A stretch of 64,000 bases of DNA from Kurthia massiliensis (GCF_000285555.1 NZ_HE610997.1:161826-225825), one strand, 5' to 3'. Positions 48,398 through 57,682 are shown, counted from the first letter of the stretch. Program-made: numbers and translations. Notes: generated from the letters alone by a model not told the origin.

Positions 48398-49399
48398 TTA
48401 TAAATATGCGCGTAATAAAAATAAACAAATAATCGTCCACAGTCCCATTAGCACGATGTGAATCCATTTCGTCATGACGAGTAATGCGATATATTCGCGC
48501 GTAAACGCATTTGCTAAATAATACGTCGCTGTTTTTGAACCAACACCTTGTGCCTTCACTTTTAATTTACGGGCATAAAGGCTTGCGCGGAATACGTGGA
48601 AATTATTCGTCACAAATACAGCACGATATATTTTCGTTCGTTGTTCGATGAGCTGTTTAGATAGTAAGAAATTTTCATATGTCGTTGTCGATTGATTTTC
48701 CACTAAAATTTGTGAAGGATCAATATCTGAATGATGTGCTAATGCATAATCACGCATCGCTTCTGCTTCAGACATTAACTCATCTGCACCTTGACCACCC
48801 GACATAATAATTGTCGCTGAACGATGCTCACGCCATACGTCGACAGCTTTATTAATACGACTCGCTAATAATGGCGGTACTTTTTTTCCAATCAGTCCTG
48901 AACCGAGTACGATAATGTAGTCGGGTTTGTATAAAATCGGACGATAATGATACAAAATGGCGTAGAGCGTTGTACTCGTAAACAAATATAAAAAGTAGCC
49001 AACAACGCCGACTGCATAGACAAAAACGACCTCTGATGCCGTTGAAAAACGATGCAGCATTAAATACCAAATGACCATTCCGATAATGACGACGCCGATT
49101 GCGCTAAACAATAAGTTTTTCGGACGACGCCCTTCTTTTTCCAACAAAATTTTCCCGTTGAAAAACGTTAGTATACTAAGTGCACATAAAATCAGTGGAA
49201 TAATTGCAAAAAATAAAATGATATAAAATCTTGAAACGATTTCTGTCTCACTCGTAATATCCGGTAATATGTAAATCATGCCTAACAGGCCGAATAATCC
49301 AAATACGAACCCGCATACGTACACGTTAAAAAATGAACGTGGTGCAAGCCAATATAACAGCCCTAATACAACAAGCATCGCAACCGCAAACCAAATCAT
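48398..49399 (-). CDS. YdcF/SanA-type DUF218 membrane protein
   Basis: 333 residues. Five or six membrane helices cover residues 1-150, then a DUF218 domain: DYIIVLGSGLIGKKVPPLLASR, ATIIMSGGQGADE, SEAEAMRDYAL and TTTYENFLLSKQ-VTNNFHVFRA are the usual blocks. A last membrane helix ends the protein. ElyC/SanA relatives affect envelope synthesis. The second ATG, 49399, is chosen: GGAGG is eight bases before it and only one base before the first. The gene lies with LCP and LtaS on the same strand. Confidence 0.9.
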   Translation of the reverse strand: MIWFAVAMLVVLGLLYWLAPRSFFNVYVCGFVFGLFGLLGMIYILPDITSETEIVSRFYIILFFAIIPLILCALSILTFFNGKILLEKEGRRPKNLLFSAIGVVIIGMVIWYLMLHRFSTASEVVFVYAVGVVGYFLYLFTSTTLYAILYHYRPILYKPDYIIVLGSGLIGKKVPPLLASRINKAVDVWREHRSATIIMSGGQGADELMSEAEAMRDYALAHHSDIDPSQILVENQSTTTYENFLLSKQLIEQRTKIYRAVFVTNNFHVFRASLYARKLKVKAQGVGSKTATYYLANAFTREYIALLVMTKWIHIVLMGLWTIICLFLLRAYL

Positions 49400-49411
49400 A
49401 AGCATTCCTCC

Positions 49412-49642
49412 TTAGTCAAAATCGCCACGTGCGATGCGCGCTTCAAGCGTCTCTACCACATATTGACGACACGCTTCTGATAATGAACTACGCGACGGAT
49501 GAATCATATCCCCGTACGGTGTACCACTCACGACACGTACCATTCCGTTGAAGCGTGTATCTTTTTCTGCATCGTAGCCATTAAACTCGATAAAGAGTGT
49601 TTGGCCATTCCATGCAAAATCAATGACGTTCATATAGTGCAT
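49412..49642 (-). CDS. Small hypothetical protein
   Basis: 76 residues from the ATG at 49642, chosen for GGAGGTG six bases upstream. Compact beta-type sequence: VIDFAWNGQTLFIEFNGYDA then FNGMVRVVSGTPYGDMIHPS, with an acidic C terminus (RIARGDFD). No signal or membrane segment, no family recognised. It is 12 bases from the YdcF-like gene, probably in one operon. Confidence 0.72.
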   Translation of the reverse strand: MHYMNVIDFAWNGQTLFIEFNGYDAEKDTRFNGMVRVVSGTPYGDMIHPSRSSLSEACRQYVVETLEARIARGDFD

Positions 49643-49707
49643 ATAACCCACCTCCATTCATTTCAAACGTAAAAAGAGCAATCCACTATATGCGAATGCC
49701 CCTTTCG

Positions 49708-50106
49708 TTATTTTTTTTGCTGTTGTAACTGTTCAGCGATTTCTTTTTCACGCGCTAGCTGCTGCTTTGCACGTTTATGTTGCATCGATAATTGGAAAAA
49801 ACTTAAGACGATTACCATTATAAATACTGGCTGACGTACATCTAATCCGATATGCGATTGTCCACCAAAAGACGGTAATAAAATAATCACCGCTAATGTG
49901 AAGACGATGACACGTAGTTGCATCCAAAAGTTTTTCATCAGTGAAAGCTTTTTCGTCGGATAAAAACAAATCAATAATAGCACGACGATCACGACATAAA
50001 ATGGTCCTTGTGGCAATGATGCCCATAGCGACCAGTCGTGAAAACTATCTCGTAATAAAACAGCTAATACGAGTATGTATACGATTGCTTCTTTTAAAAT
50101 GGCCAT
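49708..50106 (-). CDS. Four-helix membrane protein with C-terminal coiled coil
   Basis: 132 residues. Three or four membrane helices: about residues 5-20, 33-50, 63-80 and 92-107. Then a Lys/Glu/Gln-rich tail (AREKEIAEQLQQQKK) faces the cytoplasm. No family recognised. It precedes the small gene at 49412-49642 and the YdcF-like gene on the same strand. Confidence 0.75.
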   Translation of the reverse strand: MAILKEAIVYILVLAVLLRDSFHDWSLWASLPQGPFYVVIVVLLLICFYPTKKLSLMKNFWMQLRVIVFTLAVIILLPSFGGQSHIGLDVRQPVFIMVIVLSFFQLSMQHKRAKQQLAREKEIAEQLQQQKK

Positions 50107-50201
50107 GTTACACCCCCTATTTTAAGCATATCAGACGTGTTGTGTTTATGCTACTGGCGACTTTTTAATTTAATATAGATTATCGTGCTGTTATATTTAA
50201 A

Positions 50202-50243
50202 AACAAAAAGAGTGGTAAGGTTGTTTCCTCACCACTCTTTTTA
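50202..50243 (-). terminator. Terminator of the LCP gene
   Basis: AAAAAGAGTGGT pairs with ACCACTCTTTTT around a 14-base loop, with T runs on both sides; just after the LCP stop. Confidence 0.88.
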
Positions 50244-51278
50244 TTGTGCTGTTTCTACATGTGAACTTAAATATGTGTTATCCGTATTAATGTCTGTATC
50301 GACTGGTAAGCCAAGCTGACGTTGTAATGATTGACGAACTGATAACACACTTTCTTGTTGCAATTTGTAATAGTAAACCCCTGTTGACATATCATCATAA
50401 CCTTCTAAAGCTAAACTCGTCATTTCAGGTTCACCATTTTTCATATAGGCGAATAATGATTTCATCGTGTCAAATGACATATTCGTCGTCATGTTATCCC
50501 CGAGCGCTGTAATCATTTCACTATATTTCGTTAGAGATGTCGTTGATGTCGCTTTATTGACAATCGCTTCTAAAATCATTTGTTGACGTTTTCCACGTTC
50601 AATATCACTGTCTTGATGACGTGTACGCGCTAACGCTAACGCTTCACGTCCTGTCAGTTGTTGTGTACCCGCTGTTAAATCAACTGTACGTTTGTCGTAC
50701 TCATCTAATTCATGTAAATCATATGGTACATCTACTGTAATACCATCTAATGCATCTACAACATCAATAAATGCATTGAAGTTTACTTCTACGTAGTAAT
50801 CAATCGGAATGTTCAATAAATTTTGTACTGTTTCGATTGTACTGTCGATGCCTCCGAATGCATGTGCATGATTAATTTTCGTCGCATAATGGACACTCGG
50901 AATAAACGTATAAGAATCTCGTGGAATACTTAACAGTTCGATCGTTTTATCTTCATTATTTAATGTTGCGACCATTAATGCATCTGAACGAGCATGTGTA
51001 GACCCTTGTGCGCGTTCTTCGCTATCATCAATGCCGACGATTAATATCGATAAATTATCTTCTAACGGTTCGACTTGTTCATCACGCATAGTTGATTTCA
51101 CGTCTCGTAATGAGTCATAAGATTGCTCGACGGTTTCTTTACTCGTTTCATACAAATAATAAGCATATCCACCAACAGTAAATAGTGCCATTACGATGAG
51201 AAACATAAGCGTTCGTACGAGCCAGCGAAATAGGTGCCGCTTTTTCTTCTGAGGTTGCTGTTTTTTCTGTTCGTCCAT
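50241..51278 (-). CDS. LytR-CpsA-Psr (LCP) family cell-wall glycopolymer transferase
   Basis: 345 residues. A basic cytoplasmic start (KKQQPQKKKRHLFRWLVR) and one membrane helix (about residues 21-44) lead to the LCP domain. Conserved residues include Arg/Asp in STHARSDALMVATLN, IELLSIPRDSYTFIP, KINHAHAFGG and DALDGITVDVPYDLHELD. LCP enzymes attach teichoic acids or other glycopolymers to peptidoglycan from undecaprenyl carriers. It lies between ltaS and the YdcF-like gene, so this stretch is an envelope group. Confidence 0.95.
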   Translation of the reverse strand: MDEQKKQQPQKKKRHLFRWLVRTLMFLIVMALFTVGGYAYYLYETSKETVEQSYDSLRDVKSTMRDEQVEPLEDNLSILIVGIDDSEERAQGSTHARSDALMVATLNNEDKTIELLSIPRDSYTFIPSVHYATKINHAHAFGGIDSTIETVQNLLNIPIDYYVEVNFNAFIDVVDALDGITVDVPYDLHELDEYDKRTVDLTAGTQQLTGREALALARTRHQDSDIERGKRQQMILEAIVNKATSTTSLTKYSEMITALGDNMTTNMSFDTMKSLFAYMKNGEPEMTSLALEGYDDMSTGVYYYKLQQESVLSVRQSLQRQLGLPVDTDINTDNTYLSSHVETAQ

Positions 51279-51360
51279 GTAGCTAAGCTCCTTCTTTATG
51301 TTTCTGCGTCCACATATCTACATTTTAAACGTAAATATACGATAAAAGTTGCTAAAATTC

Positions 51361-51400
51361 AAAAAAAATCGGTATTTATCATTATAAATACCGATTTTTT
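51361..51400 (-). terminator. Terminator of ltaS
   Basis: AAAAATCGGTATTTAT pairs with ATAAATACCGATTTTT around a four-base loop, then U residues in minus-strand RNA. Confidence 0.9.
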
Positions 51401-51403
51401 TCA

Positions 51404-53308
51404 TTATTCTTGAATATTTCCTGTCTTTTCATCATAAAAACGGAAAAGATCTCCGTTAATAATTTTATCAGAAGTTGCTGTTTTCATTGTTGCTTGTTCA
51501 ATTAATGCAGCGCCATCATATTCTACTAACACATCTCCTGTTTGACGATCATAAAACGTTTCGTTCGCATAAACAACTTCATTATTTACGAAACGACCAT
51601 CACGAAATGCGATTAAATCATCGTGTTTTGGCGATAGTAAATCTGTTCCGATTTGAATATCATGCGTTGTCGGAATGCCTAATAAGTGAAGCACTGTCGG
51701 ACGAATGTCCAATTGCCCTGCCACTTCGTGTACTTTTTTGCCAACTTGTTGTTGAATATTTGAATTTGGCACGTGAATGAAAAATGGCACTTCTTGTAGC
51801 ATCGCTGTATCATACGGCGTAATATCTTCTTTATTTAAAAACTTCATCATCGCTTTATTATGGTTTTCAGAAATACCGTAATGATCGCCGTACATCACAA
51901 TTACGGTATCATCGTATAAACCAGCTTGTTTTAACTTTTTAAATAATACTTTTACAGCTTCATCCGTATAGCGAACCGTTTGGAAATAACGATCAACCGT
52001 TTTATCACCTGAATCATACGCATCAATGAATTGATCTTTTTCATCAGACGTAAATGGGAAATGGTTCGTCAATGTTAGCATACGTGCTGAAAATGGTTGT
52101 GGCAGCTCTTTCATTTGCGCGACGGACTGCTTCATAAATGGAATATCTTTTAATCCCCAGTTTACCGAATTAGCGGCATTTACATCGTATGATTGTACAT
52201 CATGAAACGTGTCGATGTGTAACGCTTGATACATTAAATCACGATTCCAAAACGATTTATTGTTCGAATGGAAAACGTTTGTTGAATAACCGTTCTCCCC
52301 TAAACGTTCTGATAATGAGTGGAATGTATTTCCCGCGTTCGTGAAAAATACAGCACCGCCACCGATACCATATAAAGAATTTTCGACAATAAATTCTGCA
52401 TCTGACGTTTTCCCTAAACCTGTTTGGTGATAAAAGTTATCAAAATACAATGTATCAGGATCTTTCGTTAACTCATTTAAAAATGGTGTAATTGTCTGTC
52501 CATTCATTTGCTCCCCAATGACAAAATTTTGCATCGATTCTAGCGAAATGATAATGACATTTTTCCCTTTTGCTACACCGTAAAATTGTTCGTTCGGTGG
52601 TGCTTCATTCGATTTTGCATCGTTCACAATTGTCGTTAACGCGCTCCCATCAGCGAACGCTTTTTGCGCATGTGTTTTAGATTGTACATACACATCGTAT
52701 AAATGATAATTAAATGTGCCGAGATTTTTCACTAATACTTCGCGGTCAAAGCTACGTGTTAACAATTGAGGACGTTCTTTTTCAGAAAGCCCTAAATTTA
52801 AAAATAACATCGCAAACGCTAATGCAAAATATGTATGACGCCGATTGCTCGCCATATATGTGAATTGCTTTGCAGCAGGCAGCCATTTTAATGCGGCTAG
52901 TACGAAGATCACATTTAAAAAGTAGCCGATATCATAAAAGCTTACTAGACCCGCGACAGAACCGCCTAAATCGCCAAAGTTTTTCGTTTGAAATAACACG
53001 GGTAATGTCACAAAGTCATTATAAAAGCGATAAAATACAATATTTCCATATAGTACGATTGATAAAATAATCGTCACCGTGACAATATACATATTGCGGC
53101 CTTTCGCTCGTTTGAAGAAGAGCGCCAAACCGTATATAAATAGTAAAGCGGCAAGTGGATTTAACAATAAAATCACTTGTTGTAAGACATTTTCAATTTT
53201 TAAATCAAATGCGGTACGATAAGCACAATACGTTTGTAACCATGTCGCTACAATCGCAATGATTAATAACGTATGGCGTGGCCATTTTTGAACATCCATT
53301 TGTCGCAT
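51404..53308 (-). CDS. ltaS: Lipoteichoic acid synthase
   Basis: 634 residues. Five membrane helices (about 1-200) precede an outer sulfatase-fold domain. Mn-site residues: Glu in ISLESMQNF, the catalytic Thr in HQTGLGKTSDAEF, and Asp/His in VMYGDHYG. AFADGSAL after residue 215 resembles the signal peptidase site of LtaS. It polymerises glycerol phosphate from phosphatidylglycerol. Length is in the usual range. Its upstream region contains an 11-bp inverted repeat shared with the divergent gene at 53473. Confidence 0.97.
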   Translation of the reverse strand: MRQMDVQKWPRHTLLIIAIVATWLQTYCAYRTAFDLKIENVLQQVILLLNPLAALLFIYGLALFFKRAKGRNMYIVTVTIILSIVLYGNIVFYRFYNDFVTLPVLFQTKNFGDLGGSVAGLVSFYDIGYFLNVIFVLAALKWLPAAKQFTYMASNRRHTYFALAFAMLFLNLGLSEKERPQLLTRSFDREVLVKNLGTFNYHLYDVYVQSKTHAQKAFADGSALTTIVNDAKSNEAPPNEQFYGVAKGKNVIIISLESMQNFVIGEQMNGQTITPFLNELTKDPDTLYFDNFYHQTGLGKTSDAEFIVENSLYGIGGGAVFFTNAGNTFHSLSERLGENGYSTNVFHSNNKSFWNRDLMYQALHIDTFHDVQSYDVNAANSVNWGLKDIPFMKQSVAQMKELPQPFSARMLTLTNHFPFTSDEKDQFIDAYDSGDKTVDRYFQTVRYTDEAVKVLFKKLKQAGLYDDTVIVMYGDHYGISENHNKAMMKFLNKEDITPYDTAMLQEVPFFIHVPNSNIQQQVGKKVHEVAGQLDIRPTVLHLLGIPTTHDIQIGTDLLSPKHDDLIAFRDGRFVNNEVVYANETFYDRQTGDVLVEYDGAALIEQATMKTATSDKIINGDLFRFYDEKTGNIQE

Positions 53309-53372
53309 CCCTACTTTCTATGCATTTTCGTAAGCGCTAGGCTCCTATAATTCGTCATACTATGTCTTTCTG

Positions 53373-53406
53373 AAAAATTTCATCCTCCCTTCATCATGAA
53401 ATTTTT
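53373..53406. promoter_or_regulatory. Inverted repeat in the ltaS divergent intergenic region
   Basis: AAAAATTTCAT (53373-53383) and ATGAAATTTTT (53396-53406) are perfect 11-base arms. It lies about 65 bases upstream of both genes and overlaps a weak CodY-like stretch. It could be an operator or a leader hairpin. Confidence 0.45.
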
Positions 53407-53472
53407 AGAAATGGTCAAACTATTATGATTTTATGCCGATATAAATGATGTCATAAAAGGGAGGAAGATTTC

Positions 53473-53874
53473 ATGTATTTATTTAAAATGAAACACGCGG
53501 ACGGCATACATATTATTGTTGACGTAAAAAAACATAAAAACAACTTACAATTACAAACGATTACAGGTGAGGAATTATTCATCATCGCTGTAACAGATGA
53601 AAATTACACAGTGTACGATGATCGCTTTGCAGGTGCATCTAAACAATTAAATTCAATCGAAGCTTTCGATATTAACGGTAGCTTCCGTAGCTTAGATTTC
53701 GATAGCATGCGCAACTTATTCACAAGCGCTTTTGATCATTTATTAGAGCATATCGCGCAATTGATTGAAACACAAGCGGTCATTAATTTAGATGAATTAA
53801 AAGAAAAAATCGCTAAGGAAGTACCTGGTATTTACTTTAAAATTATCTCAAATGAAAAACCAATTTTATTTTAA
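53473..53874 (+). CDS. Hypothetical protein
   Basis: 133 residues, no family recognised. It begins MYLFKMKHADGIHIIVDV, a beta-rich start, and ends in a helical-plus-strand part with LEHIAQLIETQAVINLDELKEK-type sequence. No membrane segment or signal. GGGAGG lies seven bases before the ATG. It is divergent from ltaS and closed by a terminator, so it is its own transcription unit. Confidence 0.75.
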   Translation: MYLFKMKHADGIHIIVDVKKHKNNLQLQTITGEELFIIAVTDENYTVYDDRFAGASKQLNSIEAFDINGSFRSLDFDSMRNLFTSAFDHLLEHIAQLIETQAVINLDELKEKIAKEVPGIYFKIISNEKPILF

Positions 53875-53883
53875 TATTGATAG

Positions 53884-53920
53884 AAAAACGGAAGTCGCAT
53901 CGTGCCGGCTTCCGTTTTTT
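53884..53920. terminator. Bidirectional terminator
   Basis: AAAACGGAAG pairs with CTTCCGTTTT with a 14-base loop and T tracts on both strands, between convergent genes. Confidence 0.88.
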
Positions 53921-53922
53921 GT

Positions 53923-54444
53923 TTATCCACCAATAAATAATGTCGTTTGTGCAATCGCTAAATAAAATGCTGGGTTTTGAATCGGCGCGATGCATTCGAT
54001 TTGTAGTTCAATATGAAACACATCTTTCGCTTCATCATATGTCGCTTGCCAACGCGCATATGTCGTTCCTTCCCATTCAAACTCTGAGAAGCCTTCATGT
54101 TCTTTGTGTAATATCATCGTCGTTTGACCGTTAGAAATTTGTAAATCCGGTATTAAATCGCGCCAACCGATATAGCCAATTTCAAACGTTTGACCATCCA
54201 TTTCTGCACGATAAAAGACGCGGCCTTTACGTGAAATTTTTCGACAACTGGCGAGTGGTTCATTTTCAATATGTGACTCATATTTCACGAAATATTTATA
54301 GTCCATCATTTTATCTAAAAAGCGCGTAAGTCCATTTGCATAAATGCGTTGACACGTTCCGACGTTACGACCTTCATCATTTTTAATAAATACTTCAGGC
54401 GTTTCAGTAATCGTGTTCGGATGTGTATAAAAAAATTGCTTCAT
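53923..54444 (-). CDS. Tubby/LURP-one-like protein of unknown function
   Basis: 173 residues, rich in beta strands with little helix. Repeated segments of the form V-F-x-K-x-D-E-G-x-x-x-G (VFIKNDEGRNVGTCQR, then VFYRAEMDGQTFEIGY, then MILHKEHEGFSEFEW) suit a small beta-barrel such as the YxjI/LURP-one or tubby C-terminal fold. This assignment is from pattern only. GGAGGA precedes the ATG. It is followed by a terminator. Confidence 0.7.
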   Translation of the reverse strand: MKQFFYTHPNTITETPEVFIKNDEGRNVGTCQRIYANGLTRFLDKMMDYKYFVKYESHIENEPLASCRKISRKGRVFYRAEMDGQTFEIGYIGWRDLIPDLQISNGQTTMILHKEHEGFSEFEWEGTTYARWQATYDEAKDVFHIELQIECIAPIQNPAFYLAIAQTTLFIGG

Positions 54445-54471
54445 ATTCGTTCCTCCTACACATCACTATAC

Positions 54472-54510
54472 AAAAAAAGAGCCTTCTCCGCCAACGGAAA
54501 AGGCTCTTTA
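54472..54510 (-). terminator. Terminator of the CoxG-like gene
   Basis: AAAGAGCCTT pairs with AAGGCTCTTT, with U residues following in minus-strand RNA; an inner CTCCG/CGGA part extends the stem. Confidence 0.85.
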
Positions 54511-54514
54511 TAAA

Positions 54515-54952
54515 CTACTTCTTAATTTGTGCGACGACGCGACTGCCTAATTTTTCAGCAGCTGTCGGTAAAGCAAGTTTGAAAATAGGATTTAATGCTA
54601 CGCCAGCAACACCGCCAGCTTTCACTTCAAGATGCATAACCATTTCTGTTTCGTTTGCGCTAATCGCATTTGCTTCGAAATAGCCTGCGCCTGTGAACTT
54701 ATCGCTTAAACCTTGTAATTCAAAACCGATTTTTGATGGTTCGTTCCATTCTGTAATATCGACTTGTGCATCGACCATTTTTGTCATACCTGCAACCGTA
54801 CCACCGAAAGTCCATACAGATTGTTTATCTGATTTCATTTCGTGTTTACGATAGCCAGGAACTAAGCGTGCCCATTTTTCGATATCGGATACGAAAGCCC
54901 ATACTTTTGCTTGTTCTACTGGGATATTTGTTTTATAAGTTGTTGCTGCCAC
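54515..54952 (-). CDS. CoxG-family SRPBCC protein
   Basis: 145 residues. The start AATTYKTNIPVEQAKVWAFVSDIEKWARLVPG is the CoxG/polyketide-cyclase (SRPBCC) beginning, followed by FGGTVAGMTKMVDAQVDI and EMVMHLEVKAGGVAGVALNP. The fold binds hydrophobic ligands in a helix-grip cavity. CoxG proteins were named in carbon-monoxide dehydrogenase clusters, but such genes are absent here, so the role is open. GAGAGAG lies upstream of the ATG. Confidence 0.85.
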   Translation of the reverse strand: MAATTYKTNIPVEQAKVWAFVSDIEKWARLVPGYRKHEMKSDKQSVWTFGGTVAGMTKMVDAQVDITEWNEPSKIGFELQGLSDKFTGAGYFEANAISANETEMVMHLEVKAGGVAGVALNPIFKLALPTAAEKLGSRVVAQIKK

Positions 54953-55016
54953 GTCACATCACTCTTTCTCTCTAATTTACATTTATTATATCAATAAAGT
55001 TTTTATTTGGCGAACG

Positions 55017-56264
55017 TTAACGGACTTGACCTGTACCTTCAATGTACACTTTTGTAGATGTTAATGCGGGTAAACCCATTGGTCCACGCGCATGTAATTT
55101 TTGTGTACTAATGCCAATTTCAGCACCATAGCCAAATTCGAAACCATCTGTAAAGCGCGTTGAAGCATTATGATACACCGCGGCGGCATCGACGTTATGT
55201 TGGAAACGACGTGCGCGCTCTGAATGTGGTGTGATGATTGCTTCTGAGTGCTTTGTGCCATACGTATTAATATGACGCACAGCTTCATCAAGAGTTCCCA
55301 CAACTTTAACAGATAATTCTTCTGCTAAATATTCTTCACCCCAGTCTTCTTCTGTCGCAAGACGAATAGTTTCTGGATTTAACGCTTGTACGAGTGCATC
55401 ACCGTGAACGACGATATTTTCAGCTAATAGCATATCGACGAGCTGTTGGCCATTTTCATTGAACCATTTTTGCTCGACAAGTAAACTTTCAACCGCGTTG
55501 CAAACAGAAGGACGCTGTAATTTTGCATTTTTAATAATATTAAACGTCATGTCAACATCGGCATCTTCATCAATGAAAATATGGCAGTTACCCGCACCTG
55601 TTTCAAGTACAGGCACGCTCGCTTCACGAATCACATGCTCAATAAACGCTTTGCCACCACGAGGAATGAGAACATCGATATATTGTGTTAAATTGAATAA
55701 GTCACTCGCTGTCTCGCGACTTGTGTCTTCGATCAACTGAACCGCATCTACTGGTAATGCTGATTTTTCTAACGCTTTATGAATCGAAGCCATGATGGCG
55801 ATATTTGAAAATTTCGCAGATGAAGAGCCACGTAAAATAACGGCATTACCTGTTTTAATTGCTAATGTTGCTGCATCAACAGTCACATTTGGACGCGCTT
55901 CATAAATCATCGCAATAACACCGAGTGGCACGCGACGCTTTTCAATGTGCAAGCCATTTTCTTTATCAATCGTTTCTAGCACTTCGCCGACTGGGTCAGG
56001 TAATGCAACGAGTTGTAAAATCGCATCGTGCATTGCTGTAATACGATCTTCTGTTAATAAAATACGGTCCATCACAGATTGTGATAATCCGACTTCTTGT
56101 CCTACTTCTAAATCTTTGTTGTTTTCATCAATAATATAAACGGCATCTTCTACAAGTTGCGCTGCAATTAAACGCAATGCTTCGTTTTTTTCTACTGTTG
56201 TACGTTCGTTCATCGCATAGCTCGCTTGCTTTGCAATCAATCCTTTTTCGTGTACTTCTGACAT
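55017..56264 (-). CDS. proA: Gamma-glutamyl phosphate reductase
   Basis: 415 residues, normal length. It reduces glutamyl phosphate to glutamate semialdehyde in proline synthesis. It shows MIYEARPNVTVDAATL, LRGSSSAKFSN, LIPRGGKAFIEHVI and the catalytic Cys in ETGAGNCHIFIDEDAD (about residue 242). Its start is two bases after the proB stop, so proBA is an operon led by a proline T-box. Confidence 0.98.
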   Translation of the reverse strand: MSEVHEKGLIAKQASYAMNERTTVEKNEALRLIAAQLVEDAVYIIDENNKDLEVGQEVGLSQSVMDRILLTEDRITAMHDAILQLVALPDPVGEVLETIDKENGLHIEKRRVPLGVIAMIYEARPNVTVDAATLAIKTGNAVILRGSSSAKFSNIAIMASIHKALEKSALPVDAVQLIEDTSRETASDLFNLTQYIDVLIPRGGKAFIEHVIREASVPVLETGAGNCHIFIDEDADVDMTFNIIKNAKLQRPSVCNAVESLLVEQKWFNENGQQLVDMLLAENIVVHGDALVQALNPETIRLATEEDWGEEYLAEELSVKVVGTLDEAVRHINTYGTKHSEAIITPHSERARRFQHNVDAAAVYHNASTRFTDGFEFGYGAEIGISTQKLHARGPMGLPALTSTKVYIEGTGQVR

Positions 56265-56266
56265 AT

Positions 56267-57367
56267 TTAATCCACCCTTTCTGTTTGTACGAAACGATCT
56301 CGATGAATAACGACGACTGAATTGCCGGTAATTTCATCGGTACGTTTGCCCATCACCGCTTTTAATGTATCTGAATCATATAATACTTCACCACGACCGA
56401 TTAATTGACGTTCTTGATATACTTCGACGACATCACCCGTTGAAAAATCGCCTTGTACGATATAAACGCCAGCTGGTAATAAACTTTTCCCTTTATGCAA
56501 CAATGCATCTGCTGCACCTTGGTCAATGTAAATACGGCCGCTTACTGCTGAAAATAGGGAAATCCACTGTTTTTTACTAGAAACGACGGCTGGATGTTGC
56601 TTTTCAATATATGTACCATCGCCTCGCCCTGCAAGCACATCTAGTAATTTATGTTTCCCTTCGCCTCGGCCAATAAACACGTTAACACCTAAGTCATAAG
56701 CTGTCTTCGCAGCGAGCAATTTTGATTGCATACCACCTGTGCCGACTTTTGAACCTTCTGCCGTTGCAAACCCTAGCAATTCATCAGTAATTTCAGTGAG
56801 ATGACTAAAGTGAATCGCATCTGGATTTTTTTTCGGATTATCTGAATAAAGGCCGTTAATATCCGTTAAAATAATGAGCTGTTCTGCATGAACGAGTCCA
56901 CTGACGAGCGCTGATAACATATCGTTATCACCGAATGTTAACTCTTGTACCGATACGGTATCATTTTCATTAATAATCGGTAAAATGCCGCGTTCTAACA
57001 ATTCTTCAAACGTTTCGTACGCATTTTGATAACGATCTTTTTTCGAAAAGTCACTACGTGTTAATAATACTTGCGCAGGTGTAATATCATATGTTGCTAG
57101 CACTTCAGTATATTTTTGCACGAGTAAGCTTTGACCGACAGCGGCCGCTGCTTGCTTTCCTTTTAGTGTGACTGGACGTGATGGATAACCGAGCTTTTTA
57201 AACCCACACGCGACCGCACCAGAAGACACGAGGATGACTTCATGCCCTGCTAATTTTAGTGCAGCGATGGCCCCTAAATGATCGGCTACTTTGACGTCAT
57301 CAATTTCACCTTTTGCATTTGTTAAACTACTACTGCCAATTTTTACGACAATTCTTTTTTGTTCCAT
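56267..57367 (-). CDS. proB: Glutamate 5-kinase
   Basis: 366 residues from the ATG at 57367 (GGAG eight bases upstream; a GTG nine bases earlier sits on the site). An amino-acid kinase domain (VVKIGSSSLTNAKGE at the start, VLLTRSDFSKKDRYQNAYET, FGDNDMLSALVSGL) is followed by a C-terminal PUA domain (from about 275). It phosphorylates glutamate, the first proline step, and is feedback-inhibited by proline in the family. First in proBA. Confidence 0.98.
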   Translation of the reverse strand: MEQKRIVVKIGSSSLTNAKGEIDDVKVADHLGAIAALKLAGHEVILVSSGAVACGFKKLGYPSRPVTLKGKQAAAAVGQSLLVQKYTEVLATYDITPAQVLLTRSDFSKKDRYQNAYETFEELLERGILPIINENDTVSVQELTFGDNDMLSALVSGLVHAEQLIILTDINGLYSDNPKKNPDAIHFSHLTEITDELLGFATAEGSKVGTGGMQSKLLAAKTAYDLGVNVFIGRGEGKHKLLDVLAGRGDGTYIEKQHPAVVSSKKQWISLFSAVSGRIYIDQGAADALLHKGKSLLPAGVYIVQGDFSTGDVVEVYQERQLIGRGEVLYDSDTLKAVMGKRTDEITGNSVVVIHRDRFVQTERVD

Positions 57368-57380
57368 TTCATTCACTCCA

Positions 57381-57624
57381 TTAAAATAGCCCTTCTCATC
57401 CTATAATTTAAGGACGAAAAGGGCTCATTCGCGGTACCACCTTAGTTGAATATAGCTCGGGCTATATTCCGCTCTTCTCATAACGCTTGAGGCTGCGCCT
57501 ATGTTTGCATAGGAGCTAGAAAGTAGGTTCCGATAAGCCGCGACGTCGTTCCCTTCCAGCCGATGAGGAACGTTCTCTATCCGTGCATGTCACTTATGTA
57601 CTAGTCTTTCTTACGCTTATATTT
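57381..57624 (-). promoter_or_regulatory. Proline T-box leader of proBA
   Basis: The T-box core GGTGGTACCGCG lies at about 57431-57442. Stem I covers about 57510-57610; its specifier loop reads GAACCTA, so the specifier is CCU (Pro). Stem III is GAATATAG...CTATATTC at 57449-57472. The competing terminator AGCCCTTTTCGTCCT / AGGATGAGAAGGGCT spans 57388-57425 with a weak U tract. Uncharged tRNA-Pro should bind and let polymerase reach proB. Confidence 0.95.
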
Positions 57625-57630
57625 GCTTTT

Positions 57631-57659
57631 ATAATGAACGAAAAAACCTTTCTTGTCAA
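57631..57659 (-). promoter_or_regulatory. proBA promoter
   Basis: TTGACA (57654-57659) and CATTAT (57631-57636) with a 17-base spacer on the minus strand, a few bases before the T-box start. Confidence 0.7.
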
Positions 57660-57682
57660 TATATTCTGTTAATTTATCGGAA

